Below are positions 6,705-14,528 of a stretch of DNA of 14,620 nt, piece by piece. The stretch's first letter is position 1; every line of letters begins with the position of its first letter. Source of the DNA: Flavobacteriaceae bacterium (GTDB lineage: Bacteria; Bacteroidota; Bacteroidia; Flavobacteriales; Flavobacteriaceae); contig CP070731.1 in NCBI GenBank assembly GCA_020347545.1, forward strand, positions 2,538,001-2,552,620. The letters are read 5' to 3'. The notes under the pieces were generated by a model. It saw only the letters and a program-made list of their open reading frames with translations, made no database searches and was not told where the DNA came from. The translations under genes were made by a program, and so were the position numbers.

Positions 6705-7397
6705 CTAAGCTTGAGGTGAGCTATATCTCTTTACAAGGTACCAAGTGATCATTCCGGGTATGATTACGGTTTGCCAAAGGAAAAATAAAAGTTGCTCCCA
6801 ACCTCCTAATTCAACAGCTGTTCCTTTAACTATGAAAAGTGAATTTCCGAGGGGGCCATCAGAAAAAACAACAATACTAATGACAATCCAGCCAAAATGA
6901 AGGCCTAATGGGGCATACAACGATTTTGTTTTGGCAAAGGCATAGGCAAACATCCAACCTGAGGCTCCTGTCAAAAGAAAAACATAAATCATGGGAATAA
7001 TGCCTAAGCCAAACATCTGATAACTGAACCAATGGTATATACCAAAAACAATGGCACTCAATATGCAAGCCCGGTAAACTCCAATTTTTTTGATCAAGAT
7101 ATATAAAATTGCTCCACGAAATATCAGTTCTTCAAACAAGGCCGCTTTAAAGGTCCACCATGTTCCATTTAAGCTCTCCATGAATCCATAGTCCGGATTT
7201 CGAACATAACTTACTTCTTTAAAAAAGGATTGACCCAGCAGATTGATCGCACAGAAAACCGCCATGAGAAGTAAACCAACGGAAAACTCTTTTAATCTTC
7301 TTGCATTAGGTAAAATTCCTAAGGCAGTTATGTGCTCCTTGAAAACTATCCAAAGGATTAGCCAGGACAGGAAAAAAACTACTAATACACCTAACAT
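6705..7397 (-). CDS. CPBP-family intramembrane glutamic protease (Abi-like)
   Basis: A 230-residue polytopic membrane protein of the CPBP (CAAX protease/bacteriocin-processing, Rce1-like) family. Motif 1 is EELIFRG (Glu89, Glu90, Arg94). Motif 2 is FGIYHW (Phe118, His122). A third His is in LHFGW (His167). Many relatives have Asn four residues after that His (HxxxN); here the position is Ile. Several hydrophobic helices surround the motifs. Family members cleave prenylated or peptide substrates, process bacteriocins or act in immunity. Nothing nearby identifies a substrate or bacteriocin. The gene is the only minus-strand gene in the window, lies between plus-strand genes and ends back-to-back with the gene on its left. 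The ATG at 7397-7395 starts directly at the first membrane helix. Confidence 0.87.
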   Translation of the reverse strand: MLGVLVVFFLSWLILWIVFKEHITALGILPNARRLKEFSVGLLLMAVFCAINLLGQSFFKEVSYVRNPDYGFMESLNGTWWTFKAALFEELIFRGAILYILIKKIGVYRACILSAIVFGIYHWFSYQMFGLGIIPMIYVFLLTGASGWMFAYAFAKTKSLYAPLGLHFGWIVISIVVFSDGPLGNSLFIVKGTAVELGGWEQLLFFLWQTVIIPGMITWYLVKRYSSPQA

Positions 7398-7608
7398 TCA
7401 GTCTAAAATTTTAAAGCATCGCTAAATTTAGATCAAATAAATGAAATTACAGCAATCAATAATTCAATGAACTTTTTTGTAACTTGACGAAAACTAGTTT
7501 GACACTTTCTAGAACAGCAATTGAGATCTTTATGAAATTATTTTTAAGACAGTTTTTTTACAAAGATTAGTTCTCCAGGACAGTCAATAAATTTTGAATT
7601 TACACCAT

Positions 7609-8166
7609 ATGAGGAACTTGTTTATTATTTTATTTGTTTTCTATCCCTTTCTAAGTAATGCTCAGGAGCAAGACAAAACGGATTCCCATTCAAATTCACA
7701 ACAAGGTCTTACAGGGCTTTCTGAATCGACAATTTTTCCTGAAAAATGCCTCGGTGTGTGGGAGGGAATGATGTATATCTTCAACCAGGGTTCCCTGCGC
7801 GACAGTGTAAAAGTAAAGTTCACGGCTGCCAAAACTGATATCAAGGGTAATTTTGTCTGGAAAACAGAATACCTGTCTCCTACAAGACCCATGGTTAAGG
7901 ATTATAAACTGGTTGTGGATGATCCGGAACGGGGCTTTTACTTTCTCGACGAGGGAGATGGAGTGAAGTTAAGGATGTATAACCTAAATAATAAATTGTA
8001 TAGCCTGTTTAAAGTGAACGATATCTATCTAACGTCCAGTACTGAATTGTTCGATGACCGGATGGTCTTTGAGGTTACATCGGGAAAAGAAGAAGGTGAA
8101 ATACAAGGAGTTAAGAATTATTCTTTTTTAAATGTTCAAAGAGTGGAACTGAGAAGAATAGATTAA
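7609..8166 (+). CDS. Secreted protein of unknown function
   Basis: A 185-residue protein with a Sec signal peptide (MRNLFIILFVFYPFLSNAQ, cleavage expected after about residue 18) and no lipobox cysteine. After a polar linker (20-45) comes a region rich in alternating hydrophobic and polar residues, probably a small beta-barrel or lipocalin-like fold (about 47-182): CLGVWEGMMYIF, VKVKFTAAKTDIKGNFVWKTEY and YKLVVDDPERGFYFLDEG. I do not recognise a named family. A TTG at 7594 extends the frame by five codons, but the ATG at 7609 begins a standard signal peptide and is chosen. It lies 71 bases before the amidohydrolase gene and may be co-transcribed with it. Function is unknown. Confidence 0.78.
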   Translation: MRNLFIILFVFYPFLSNAQEQDKTDSHSNSQQGLTGLSESTIFPEKCLGVWEGMMYIFNQGSLRDSVKVKFTAAKTDIKGNFVWKTEYLSPTRPMVKDYKLVVDDPERGFYFLDEGDGVKLRMYNLNNKLYSLFKVNDIYLTSSTELFDDRMVFEVTSGKEEGEIQGVKNYSFLNVQRVELRRID

Positions 8167-8203
8167 AAAATGCTTTCGGAGGCAAAACAAATACAAACTA
8201 CAA

Positions 8204-8230
8204 CAAATAAATACTGAACCAAATAAATAC
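8204..8230 (+). repeat. Short direct repeat upstream of the amidohydrolase
   Basis: The 11-base sequence CAAATAAATAC occurs at 8204-8214 and again at 8220-8230, 16 bases apart, ending seven bases before the ATG at 8238. The spacing is about one and a half helical turns, so an operator is possible. The sequence is simple and AT-rich, so chance is also likely. Confidence 0.3.
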
Positions 8231-8237
8231 GATATAC

Positions 8238-9977
8238 ATGTCAAAATACCCCCTTTTACGTATTGCATTTTTGATTTTATCCTTTTCTCTTAACGGACAA
8301 ACCTTCATTACTCATGTTACGCTGGCTGACGTAGAGAAGCAAAAATTGGTCAAGAATCAAACCGTTGTAATTGAGGATGGTCAGATTTTAGAAATCTATA
8401 AGAGTAATAAGAAAAAATTTCCTGAGAATGCAACGGTAATTGACGGTTTGGGGAAATATCTGATCCCTGGACTGGTTGATGCACATATTCATTTCTTTCA
8501 AAACGGAGGTATTTACACAAGACCGGATGCCATTGACTTAAGAAAGTATAAGAGCTATGAAAAGGAAATAGCCTTGACCAAATCTGATATGGAAACCAAA
8601 TTGAGGCGTTATCTTAAAAATGGGATTACCACGGTAATTGATGTGGGAGCAACCTATAATTTCCTTGAGCAGAGAAAGGATTTCATTGATAAAAAGTTTT
8701 CACCTACAGTTTTTATGACAGGGCCTCTTCTTACAACCTATGAACCGGAAGTTTATAAAGAACTGGGAAAGGATAAGCCTTTCACCCTCACAAAGTCTGT
8801 TGAAGAAGGGATACAAGGGGTTCAGGAACAGTTATCCTATAACCCGGATTTTATCAAAATCTGGTATATAGCGGGAGCTGATGGATTAAGCATTGAGGAG
8901 AGTGCTCAAAAAAATCTTCCTATCGTTAAGGCCATCATTGATGAGGCCCATAAAAACGATTTAAAGGTTGCAGTACATGCAACCCAAGAATTTACGGCAA
9001 AACTGGCTGTTGAAAATGGTGCCGATTTTTTAGTCCATAGCGTTGATGATGAAATTCTAAGTGAGGAATTTGTGGAATTAATGAAGGCCCGAAAAACGAT
9101 TCTTTGCCCTACCTTGGTAGTGCATGAGGGCTACCATAATACTTTTGGCCAGAATTTGGAAATGAGCAAGCACGAACTCTACCAGGCTGATCCTTATCAG
9201 CTCGGATCTTTGTTGGATGGAAAACATTTATCAGATACCTTACTCATCAATGCTTATAAAAAAGGAGCCAACTCTAAATCAGGACAAGATCGTCTGAGCC
9301 AAAGAAAAGCTACCATGATGGCCAATCTAAAACTGTTGTCGGACGCAGGAGTAATTATTGCGACAGGAACTGATGCCGGGAACATTGGTACACTGCATGC
9401 CTCGTCTTATTTGAAAGAAGTACAGGCCATGCAAAAAAGTGGAATGAGTAACTGGCAGATTTTGACAGCATCTACACTTAACGGAGCAAAAATTCTCGAT
9501 AAAGAAGCTGAATTTGGCACTATTAGCCCAGGTAAAAAAGCTAACCTTGTTTTGTTAGATGCCAACCCCGTTGAGGAAATTGATAATATTGCAAAAATTA
9601 ACCTTGTTATAAATGACGGTATGGTTTTAAATCTGGAAGAATTGCTCGAGGAAACCCCTGCAAATTTGGCTCAAAGGCAGCTAAATGCCTATAATTTCAG
9701 AGACATAGAAGCTTTTTTAGAGCCTTATGCCGAGGATGTTGAAGTCTATTCCTATCCGGATAAGCTACTCTATAAAGGTAAAGATATAATGAGGGAACGT
9801 TATGCCGGTATGTTTGCCGCAACGCCTAATCTGCATTGTGAATTAAAGGAAAGAATTATTCAGGGTAATATTGTTATAGATAAGGAACGTGTCCAATTTG
9901 GAGACAGGATCCTTGAGGCCGTAGCTATTTATCATATAGAAGAAAACAAGATCAAGAAAGTTTATTTTATCCAGTAA
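8238..9977 (+). CDS. Exported metal-dependent amidohydrolase with C-terminal NTF2/SnoaL-like domain
   Basis: A 579-residue protein with a Sec signal at about residues 1-21 (hydrophobic run LLRIAFLILSFSLNGQ). The amidohydrolase (imidazolonepropionase/prolidase-like) TIM-barrel domain spans about 22-465. The metal ligands are in order: HxH at His83/His85 (VDAHIHF), a candidate carbamylated Lys207 (FIKIWY), His247 (VAVHATQ), His267 (FLVHSVDD) and Asp379 (ATGTDAG). The C-terminal sequence SPGKKANLVLLDANP closes the small composite domain. Residues about 478-579 form an additional NTF2/SnoaL-like domain (RQLNAYNFRDIEAFLEPYAE through DKERV and AIYHIEENKIKKVYFIQ). This is a two-domain fusion. Relatives hydrolyse cyclic amides, peptides or carbamates, but the substrate here is unknown. 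The sulfatase gene follows after 38 bases. Confidence 0.9.
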   Translation: MSKYPLLRIAFLILSFSLNGQTFITHVTLADVEKQKLVKNQTVVIEDGQILEIYKSNKKKFPENATVIDGLGKYLIPGLVDAHIHFFQNGGIYTRPDAIDLRKYKSYEKEIALTKSDMETKLRRYLKNGITTVIDVGATYNFLEQRKDFIDKKFSPTVFMTGPLLTTYEPEVYKELGKDKPFTLTKSVEEGIQGVQEQLSYNPDFIKIWYIAGADGLSIEESAQKNLPIVKAIIDEAHKNDLKVAVHATQEFTAKLAVENGADFLVHSVDDEILSEEFVELMKARKTILCPTLVVHEGYHNTFGQNLEMSKHELYQADPYQLGSLLDGKHLSDTLLINAYKKGANSKSGQDRLSQRKATMMANLKLLSDAGVIIATGTDAGNIGTLHASSYLKEVQAMQKSGMSNWQILTASTLNGAKILDKEAEFGTISPGKKANLVLLDANPVEEIDNIAKINLVINDGMVLNLEELLEETPANLAQRQLNAYNFRDIEAFLEPYAEDVEVYSYPDKLLYKGKDIMRERYAGMFAATPNLHCELKERIIQGNIVIDKERVQFGDRILEAVAIYHIEENKIKKVYFIQ

Positions 9978-10019
9978 ATGCAGAAATCCATGTACTTAAT
10001 AATTGATGAAGGAAAATGA
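9978..10019 (+). other. Candidate 13-codon coupling reading frame between amidohydrolase and sulfatase
   Basis: An ATG directly follows the amidohydrolase TAA (TAAATG, 9975-9980) and opens a 13-residue frame, MQKSMYLIIDEGK. Its TGA stop at 10017-10019 overlaps the sulfatase ATG at 10016 as ATGA. The exact end-to-end fit could let ribosomes pass from one gene to the next. Conservation is needed to separate this from chance in AT-rich DNA, so confidence is low. Confidence 0.25.
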
Positions 10020-11755
10020 TTCCAAAGCCCAAATATGAGATATTGTGTTGGCTATTCTTGATTCTTGTGGCCTGCCAATCAGATCGAATAGAGTATAGTG
10101 AAGAAAGTCCTTTATTGAAACTACCTCAACAGCCAAACATTTTATGGTTGGTAACTGAAGATATGGGGCCTTATATTGCTCCTTTTGGAGACTCTACTGC
10201 GCCAACCCCAAATTTGAACCGCTTGGCATCGGAGGGGGTGATATATACCAGTATGTATTCTCCATCAGGAGTTTGCGCCCCAAGCAGAGCGGCGATCGCA
10301 ACGGGGATGTATCCTACTAGTATTGGAGCAAGTCACATGCGAACATCAACGAATATGGAAATCACAGGTCTTCCAGCCTATGAGGCTATACCACCACCGG
10401 AGATCAGAATGATAAGTGAAATACTCAGAAGCAAAGGCTATTACTGTTCCAATAATAACAAGACAGATTATCAGTTTAAGGAACCGATGACAGCTTGGGA
10501 CGAAAGTGGTCATTTTGCACATTGGAGAAATCGTGGGGAAGGCCAACCTTTTTTTTCCGTATTCAATTTTGCACAAACTCATGAATCAGGATTATTTGAA
10601 CCCTATGGATTTAAAAAGAGGGAGTTCCGGCACTATGTGTCAGGAGACTCTAATGTTCCTGATTTTGGATGGAATGAATTGACTTCAGAGGAGGAAACAA
10701 CGATACACGTGCCCAAGGATACTCAATTTCCCGTCCCTCCTTATTTACCAGATAATCATGTTGTTAGAAGGGATCTGTGGAAGATGTATAACAATATTGC
10801 TGAGATGGACAGGCAAGTAGGAGCCGTGCTGAAACAGTTAGAGGAGGATGGTTTGATGGATAATACGATCATCTTTTTCTATGGAGATCACGGAGGACCC
10901 ATGCCCAGACAAAAGCGATTGGTTTATGATTCGGGTCTTAATACCCCAATGATTATTCGATTTCCAAATAAACAAAAATCAGGGACTGAAGAAAAACAAT
11001 TGACCAGTTTTGTCGACTTTGCTCCCACCTTGCTTTCCCTGGTCGGGATCAAACCTCCAGAACATCTTCAAGGGAAGGCCTTTTTGGGAGAGTATCAAGC
11101 AGAAGAAAAAAGAAAATACGTTCATGCGGCAGCCGATCGCTTTGATGAACTCACTGATGTGGTTCGTGCAGTGAGGGATGAGAGGTTCAAGTATATTCGA
11201 AATTTCAGGCCCGAGCAGGGGTACTATTTACCACTTCAATACAGGGAACGGATTCCTACCATGCAGGAACTTTTAAGGCTGAAAGATGAGGGAGAACTTG
11301 ACAGCATTCAGGCACTCTGGTTTCGAGAACAAAAAACTCCTGAAGAATTATATGATTGTAAATCGGATCCTCATGAGTTGAATAATCTGGCAGATGATCC
11401 TGCTTACGTTGAAAAACTGAAGGAATTACGTGCAGAGATGGACCGTTGGATTAAAGATATTGGAGATCAGCCTAATTTGCCGGAAAGGGAACTGATCAGT
11501 CAGCTTTGGCAAGGTGAAGCCACACAACCTGTTACGGATAAGCCCTTAATTACATTATCAGAAGGAAAAATTGTGATTAGTTGTTCTACCAAAGGTGCGT
11601 CATTGGGGTATAAGATTATTGAAAAAAATGGTAAAATACCAAAGGCGTGGAAGGTCTATCAGGACCCGCTAATTCTCCCTAATGGCAGTAAATTGGTTGT
11701 TCAGGCACACAGAATAGGGTTTAAACCCAGTGAGATCATTGAGAAAATAATTTAG
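10016..11755 (+). CDS. Formylglycine-dependent sulfatase lipoprotein (family S1, sulfamidase-like)
   Basis: A 579-residue type I sulfatase. The lipoprotein signal ends in LVAC (Cys20). The catalytic signature is GVCAPSRAAIATG, with Cys87 of CxPSR expected to become formylglycine. Metal-site residues include Asp49 in TEDMGP and Asp291/His292 in FFYGDHGGP. The sequence NILWLVTEDMGPYIAPFGD and the FNFAQTHESG segment resemble heparan N-sulfatase-like members, so N-sulfo or O-sulfo glycan substrates are possible. After the sulfatase fold, residues about 509-579 (STKGASLGYKI, VYQDPLILPNGS, VQAHRIGFKPSE) look like a small beta-sandwich such as the chitobiase/hexosaminidase C-terminal type. A good purine-rich ribosome site (GAAGGAAA) precedes the ATG. 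The sulfatase class is certain; the substrate is inferred only weakly. Confidence 0.92.
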   Translation: MIPKPKYEILCWLFLILVACQSDRIEYSEESPLLKLPQQPNILWLVTEDMGPYIAPFGDSTAPTPNLNRLASEGVIYTSMYSPSGVCAPSRAAIATGMYPTSIGASHMRTSTNMEITGLPAYEAIPPPEIRMISEILRSKGYYCSNNNKTDYQFKEPMTAWDESGHFAHWRNRGEGQPFFSVFNFAQTHESGLFEPYGFKKREFRHYVSGDSNVPDFGWNELTSEEETTIHVPKDTQFPVPPYLPDNHVVRRDLWKMYNNIAEMDRQVGAVLKQLEEDGLMDNTIIFFYGDHGGPMPRQKRLVYDSGLNTPMIIRFPNKQKSGTEEKQLTSFVDFAPTLLSLVGIKPPEHLQGKAFLGEYQAEEKRKYVHAAADRFDELTDVVRAVRDERFKYIRNFRPEQGYYLPLQYRERIPTMQELLRLKDEGELDSIQALWFREQKTPEELYDCKSDPHELNNLADDPAYVEKLKELRAEMDRWIKDIGDQPNLPERELISQLWQGEATQPVTDKPLITLSEGKIVISCSTKGASLGYKIIEKNGKIPKAWKVYQDPLILPNGSKLVVQAHRIGFKPSEIIEKII

Positions 11756-11907
11756 CTTGTTAATGCATCCCAGCGGGCCTTATCGATCAGATAATAGTAG
11801 TTTGTTGTATATTTACTTGGCTTGATTTGGTGGTTAAGAACTCATATGTCTTTCACAACGAAATCTAAGCTATGCCTTTTGTATAATTTTTTCACCTTTA
11901 GAGCCTT

Positions 11908-12297
11908 ATGAAAAGGAATATAATAGTTTGCGTATTACTACTGGTGCTGCCTGTTTTAAGCATTGCCCAAGAAGAAATAAATTCAATTGAATCGAAAAAT
12001 GAACTCATTGGAAACTGGAAAATCGATTTAAGGCCTACTCCCGATGCAGAGGCCTATTTTCAAAATTTTGTTGTTTCAAGTATTGATGAAAACTCGTTTA
12101 CGGGGACGTTTTACGGTAGTGAAATAGAAGAATCTCTTATCAATGATTACTGGCCTAAGGTTTATTTTGCTTTTTCGACTGCCGATCAGAGTAATGAATA
12201 TTATCATTCTGGATACATAGAGAATGGAAAGGTTTATGGTATCACTTATTGTCCCGATCGAGAATTTACGGCTCCCTGGACCGGAGAAAAAGAATGA
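11908..12297 (+). CDS. Small secreted protein of unknown function
   Basis: A 129-residue protein with a Sec signal peptide (MKRNIIVCVLLLVLPVLSIAQ, cleavage near residue 20) and no lipobox. The mature part (about 31-129) opens with LIGNWKIDLRPTPDAEAYF and contains alternating beta-type segments (FVVSSIDENSFTGTFYG, KVYFAFSTADQ, YYHSGYIENGKVYGITY), suggesting a lipocalin-like or other small beta-barrel fold. There is one Cys in the mature chain (115). I do not recognise a family. It sits alone between the sulfatase (152 bases upstream) and an unrelated small gene (137 bases downstream), so it may be its own transcription unit. Confidence 0.72.
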   Translation: MKRNIIVCVLLLVLPVLSIAQEEINSIESKNELIGNWKIDLRPTPDAEAYFQNFVVSSIDENSFTGTFYGSEIEESLINDYWPKVYFAFSTADQSNEYYHSGYIENGKVYGITYCPDREFTAPWTGEKE

Positions 12298-12434
12298 GCA
12301 GGATATCTTTGACTTCATGGTGCTAATGGACAATTGAAAGCAGCCTTACAATCACGAATAAATCAGAAACATGAGTGAAAGATTTTGAAGGAAACGATTA
12401 GCAAGAACAAATGCATTAAATAAAATTATCAGTC

Positions 12435-12839
12435 ATGGAGTTTTTCAGAATAATCAAGTCAAGCACTTCAGAGGAAAGTTTGCAAAATCAAATAAAACTT
12501 AGTAATCTGGAGGAATTCAGTACTGAAATTTTTAATTTAGAAGATCCGGGGGAGAATGAGGCCAGTATAGGTGGGATTTGGGGAGAGTTTACCTTAAGGC
12601 GCAGCCTGATTAATGGTGGAATTCGATTTGAGTTAGTAGAATGCCCCAATGCCCTCTGCTGGACGATAACAACAGGATGTCCGCCTGCCCCTGATTCAGT
12701 AATTATCCATTTAACGATAAATCGCTTAGAAAAGAATGAAGAGTTTGTTTTAGAAATTGAAACGTTTCTTGATGACATGAGCAAGAAACTCAAAGAATTA
12801 ATTGCCAGATATGTTAACTACAAACCAAGAATAAAATGA
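12435..12839 (+). CDS. Small cytoplasmic protein with conserved-looking cysteines, function unknown
   Basis: A 134-residue protein without signal peptide or membrane segment. The N-terminal third is acidic and polar. The centre carries GGIWGEFTLRRSLINGG (46-62), then three cysteines at 70, 75 and 82 within ECPNALCWTITTGCPPAPDS, then IHLTINR and a charged helical C-terminus (101-128). The Cys-x4-Cys-x6-Cys pattern could be structural, redox or metal-binding, but this is not shown. The stop overlaps the start of the next gene by four bases (ATGA, 12836-12839), so the two are probably translated together. I do not recognise the family. The coupling suggests it works with, or is regulated together with, the hydrolase. 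Confidence 0.72.
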   Translation: MEFFRIIKSSTSEESLQNQIKLSNLEEFSTEIFNLEDPGENEASIGGIWGEFTLRRSLINGGIRFELVECPNALCWTITTGCPPAPDSVIIHLTINRLEKNEEFVLEIETFLDDMSKKLKELIARYVNYKPRIK

Positions 12840-13888
12840 TAAAACAATTAGTCAAACCATTTCTGATCCTACTTGTCCTGATGATAAGTTGCACAAAGAA
12901 TCAGACCGGGAAAATTACAAATGAGGAAAAAAGCGGTTATTTAGATTATTCGAAAAGCGATGATCAAAGCACAGGAGGAATAAAAATGATTCCTGTCGAA
13001 ACAACGAAGGGAACATTTAACGTTTACACAAAACGCATGGGTAACAATCCGAGGATAAGGGTTTTATTACTGCATGGAGGCCCTGGCGGAACACACGAGG
13101 AATTTGGAAATTTTGAAGGCTATCTGCCTAACGAAGAAATAGAATACATATATTATGATCAACTGGATTCTTATTACAGTGACAAACCCAATGACTCAAC
13201 CCTCTGGACTACCCAACATTTTGTTGAGGAAGTTGAGCAGGTGCGTAAAGCCTTAAATCTTGATAAGAATAATTTTTATCTGCTTGGTCAGTCCTGGGGA
13301 GGGATATTAGCAATGGAATATGCTTTAAAGTATCAGGATAATTTAAAAGGTCTGATCGTCTCGAACATGATGGCAAGTGCTCCTGAATATACCAAATATG
13401 CCAATGAGGTTTTGGGCCCGAAAATGGATCCTGACGTATTAAAGGAAATAATGGATATGGAGGCGAATAATGATTTTGACAATCCGAGATACAGCGAACT
13501 TTTGATGAATCATTATTACACGGAACATATTTTAAGAATACCATTGGAAAAATGGCCAAAATCCGTAAACTTGCTTTTTGATCATTTAAATCCGAATATC
13601 TATATTTTTATGCAGGGCCATAGTGAATTTGGAATGACAGGTAATGCAACACTTAAAGACTGGGACATATCCGGACGACTTAAAGAAATTAAAGTACCTG
13701 CATTGATGCTTGGTGGCAAATACGATACCATGGATCCGAAATATATGGAATGGATGGCATCAGAGGTTCAAAAGGGAAGGAGTGTAACCACCAATGGTAG
13801 CCATTTATCACAATTTGATGACCCCGAAACTTATTTTGGTGAACTGATCAGGTTTATAAAAGATGTGGACCAAGGTGAATTTGAATAA
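12836..13888 (+). CDS. Proline iminopeptidase-like alpha/beta hydrolase, lipoprotein
   Basis: A 350-residue alpha/beta-hydrolase of the proline iminopeptidase family (peptidase S33 type). The lipoprotein signal ends in MISC (Cys19), placing the enzyme in the envelope. The oxyanion motif HGGPGG is at 80-85. The nucleophile elbow GQSWGG has Ser153, the acid is probably Asp297 in GGKYDT, and the catalytic His is His323 in GSHLSQFDDPE. The complete triad and oxyanion loop indicate an active enzyme that releases N-terminal proline or hydrolyses related amides or esters. The start at 12836 overlaps the preceding stop as ATGA. The HemG gene follows after 40 bases. The family is firm; the substrate is inferred. 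Confidence 0.9.
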   Translation: MIKQLVKPFLILLVLMISCTKNQTGKITNEEKSGYLDYSKSDDQSTGGIKMIPVETTKGTFNVYTKRMGNNPRIRVLLLHGGPGGTHEEFGNFEGYLPNEEIEYIYYDQLDSYYSDKPNDSTLWTTQHFVEEVEQVRKALNLDKNNFYLLGQSWGGILAMEYALKYQDNLKGLIVSNMMASAPEYTKYANEVLGPKMDPDVLKEIMDMEANNDFDNPRYSELLMNHYYTEHILRIPLEKWPKSVNLLFDHLNPNIYIFMQGHSEFGMTGNATLKDWDISGRLKEIKVPALMLGGKYDTMDPKYMEWMASEVQKGRSVTTNGSHLSQFDDPETYFGELIRFIKDVDQGEFE

Positions 13889-13928
13889 CGGGAGGATTTT
13901 TCCATACCATCCAAAAAAATAGGATAAG

Positions 13929-14456
13929 ATGAAAGTTAATACGGCAATTATATACGCTTCTGTTGATGGACAAACCTTAAAGATTTGTAACAAGCTTATG
14001 GAAGTATTTGAACAAAATGAGCAAGAAGTTGAACTTTTCTCGATAGAAGATTTTAATGAGGACATAGTCAATTATAACCGTTTAATTCTGGGAGCCAGTA
14101 TCAGATATGGGGTCCATGATAAAAAAGTAATTGATTTTATAAATACAAATAAGGAGCAACTTGATGCTATAAAAACAGCTTTCTTTTCCGTTAATCTGGT
14201 CGCGAGAAAATCAGAGAAGAACAAACCCGATACGAACCCATATGTGATTAAATTTTTCAAATCCATTGAGGGGACACCAACAAGGGTTGAAGTATTTGCT
14301 GGAAAATTAGATTATAAGAAGTATCCGTTTTTTGATAGGATAATGATTCAATTTATAATGTGGATGACTAAGGGGCCGACCAATTCGGATGCAGAAATTG
14401 AATATACCAATTGGGACAGAGTTACAGAGTTTGGGAACCGTCTAACAGCCCTTTAA
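13929..14456 (+). CDS. hemG: HemG-type menaquinone-dependent protoporphyrinogen IX dehydrogenase
   Basis: A 175-residue flavodoxin-fold protein matching HemG, which oxidises protoporphyrinogen IX to protoporphyrin IX in haem synthesis and passes electrons to quinone at the inner membrane. The FMN phosphate loop is YASVDGQT (9-16). Further HemG hallmarks are LGASIRYG (54-61), FFSVNLVARKSEK (85-97, matching the Escherichia coli FYSVNLVARKPEK type), AGKLDYKKYPFFDRIMI (124-140, a typical HemG insertion) and the IMWMTKGPTNSD segment. The length agrees with the family (about 175-181). There is no signal peptide. HemG is best known from Gammaproteobacteria; many Bacteroidetes use HemY or HemJ instead, so this copy may be additional or transferred. 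The start is the ATG at 13929, just before the first strand. Confidence 0.88.
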   Translation: MKVNTAIIYASVDGQTLKICNKLMEVFEQNEQEVELFSIEDFNEDIVNYNRLILGASIRYGVHDKKVIDFINTNKEQLDAIKTAFFSVNLVARKSEKNKPDTNPYVIKFFKSIEGTPTRVEVFAGKLDYKKYPFFDRIMIQFIMWMTKGPTNSDAEIEYTNWDRVTEFGNRLTAL

Positions 14457-14528
14457 ATGAACAAGGATAATTGAAATTCCAAGAAATGCAAAAGCTTGAA
14501 AATTCATAAATTCTCTTAGATGATACTT

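Noticed and set aside
7422..7431. Palindrome CTAAATTTAG upstream of the CPBP gene as an operator
   Set aside because: Ten-base AT-rich palindromes are common in such DNA and there is no second copy or nearby regulator gene.
151..7491. The shared sequence CTTGACGAA at 151-159 and 7483-7491 as a common regulatory site
   Set aside because: Two copies of nine bases in over 14 kb, with different surroundings and different distances to genes, are weak evidence; chance similarity is likely.
11780..11794. Inverted repeat TTATC/GATAA after the sulfatase as a terminator
   Set aside because: A five-base AT-rich stem with no T-run following is too weak.
12304..12311. TATCTTTG as a -7 promoter element for the 12435 gene
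   Set aside because: It matches TAnnTTTG, but no TTTG lies at the needed spacing upstream and the ATG is about 120 bases away.
13209..13559. Minus-strand 116-codon frame inside the hydrolase gene
   Set aside because: It is antisense to a gene with complete catalytic motifs, and its composition is that of a shadow frame.
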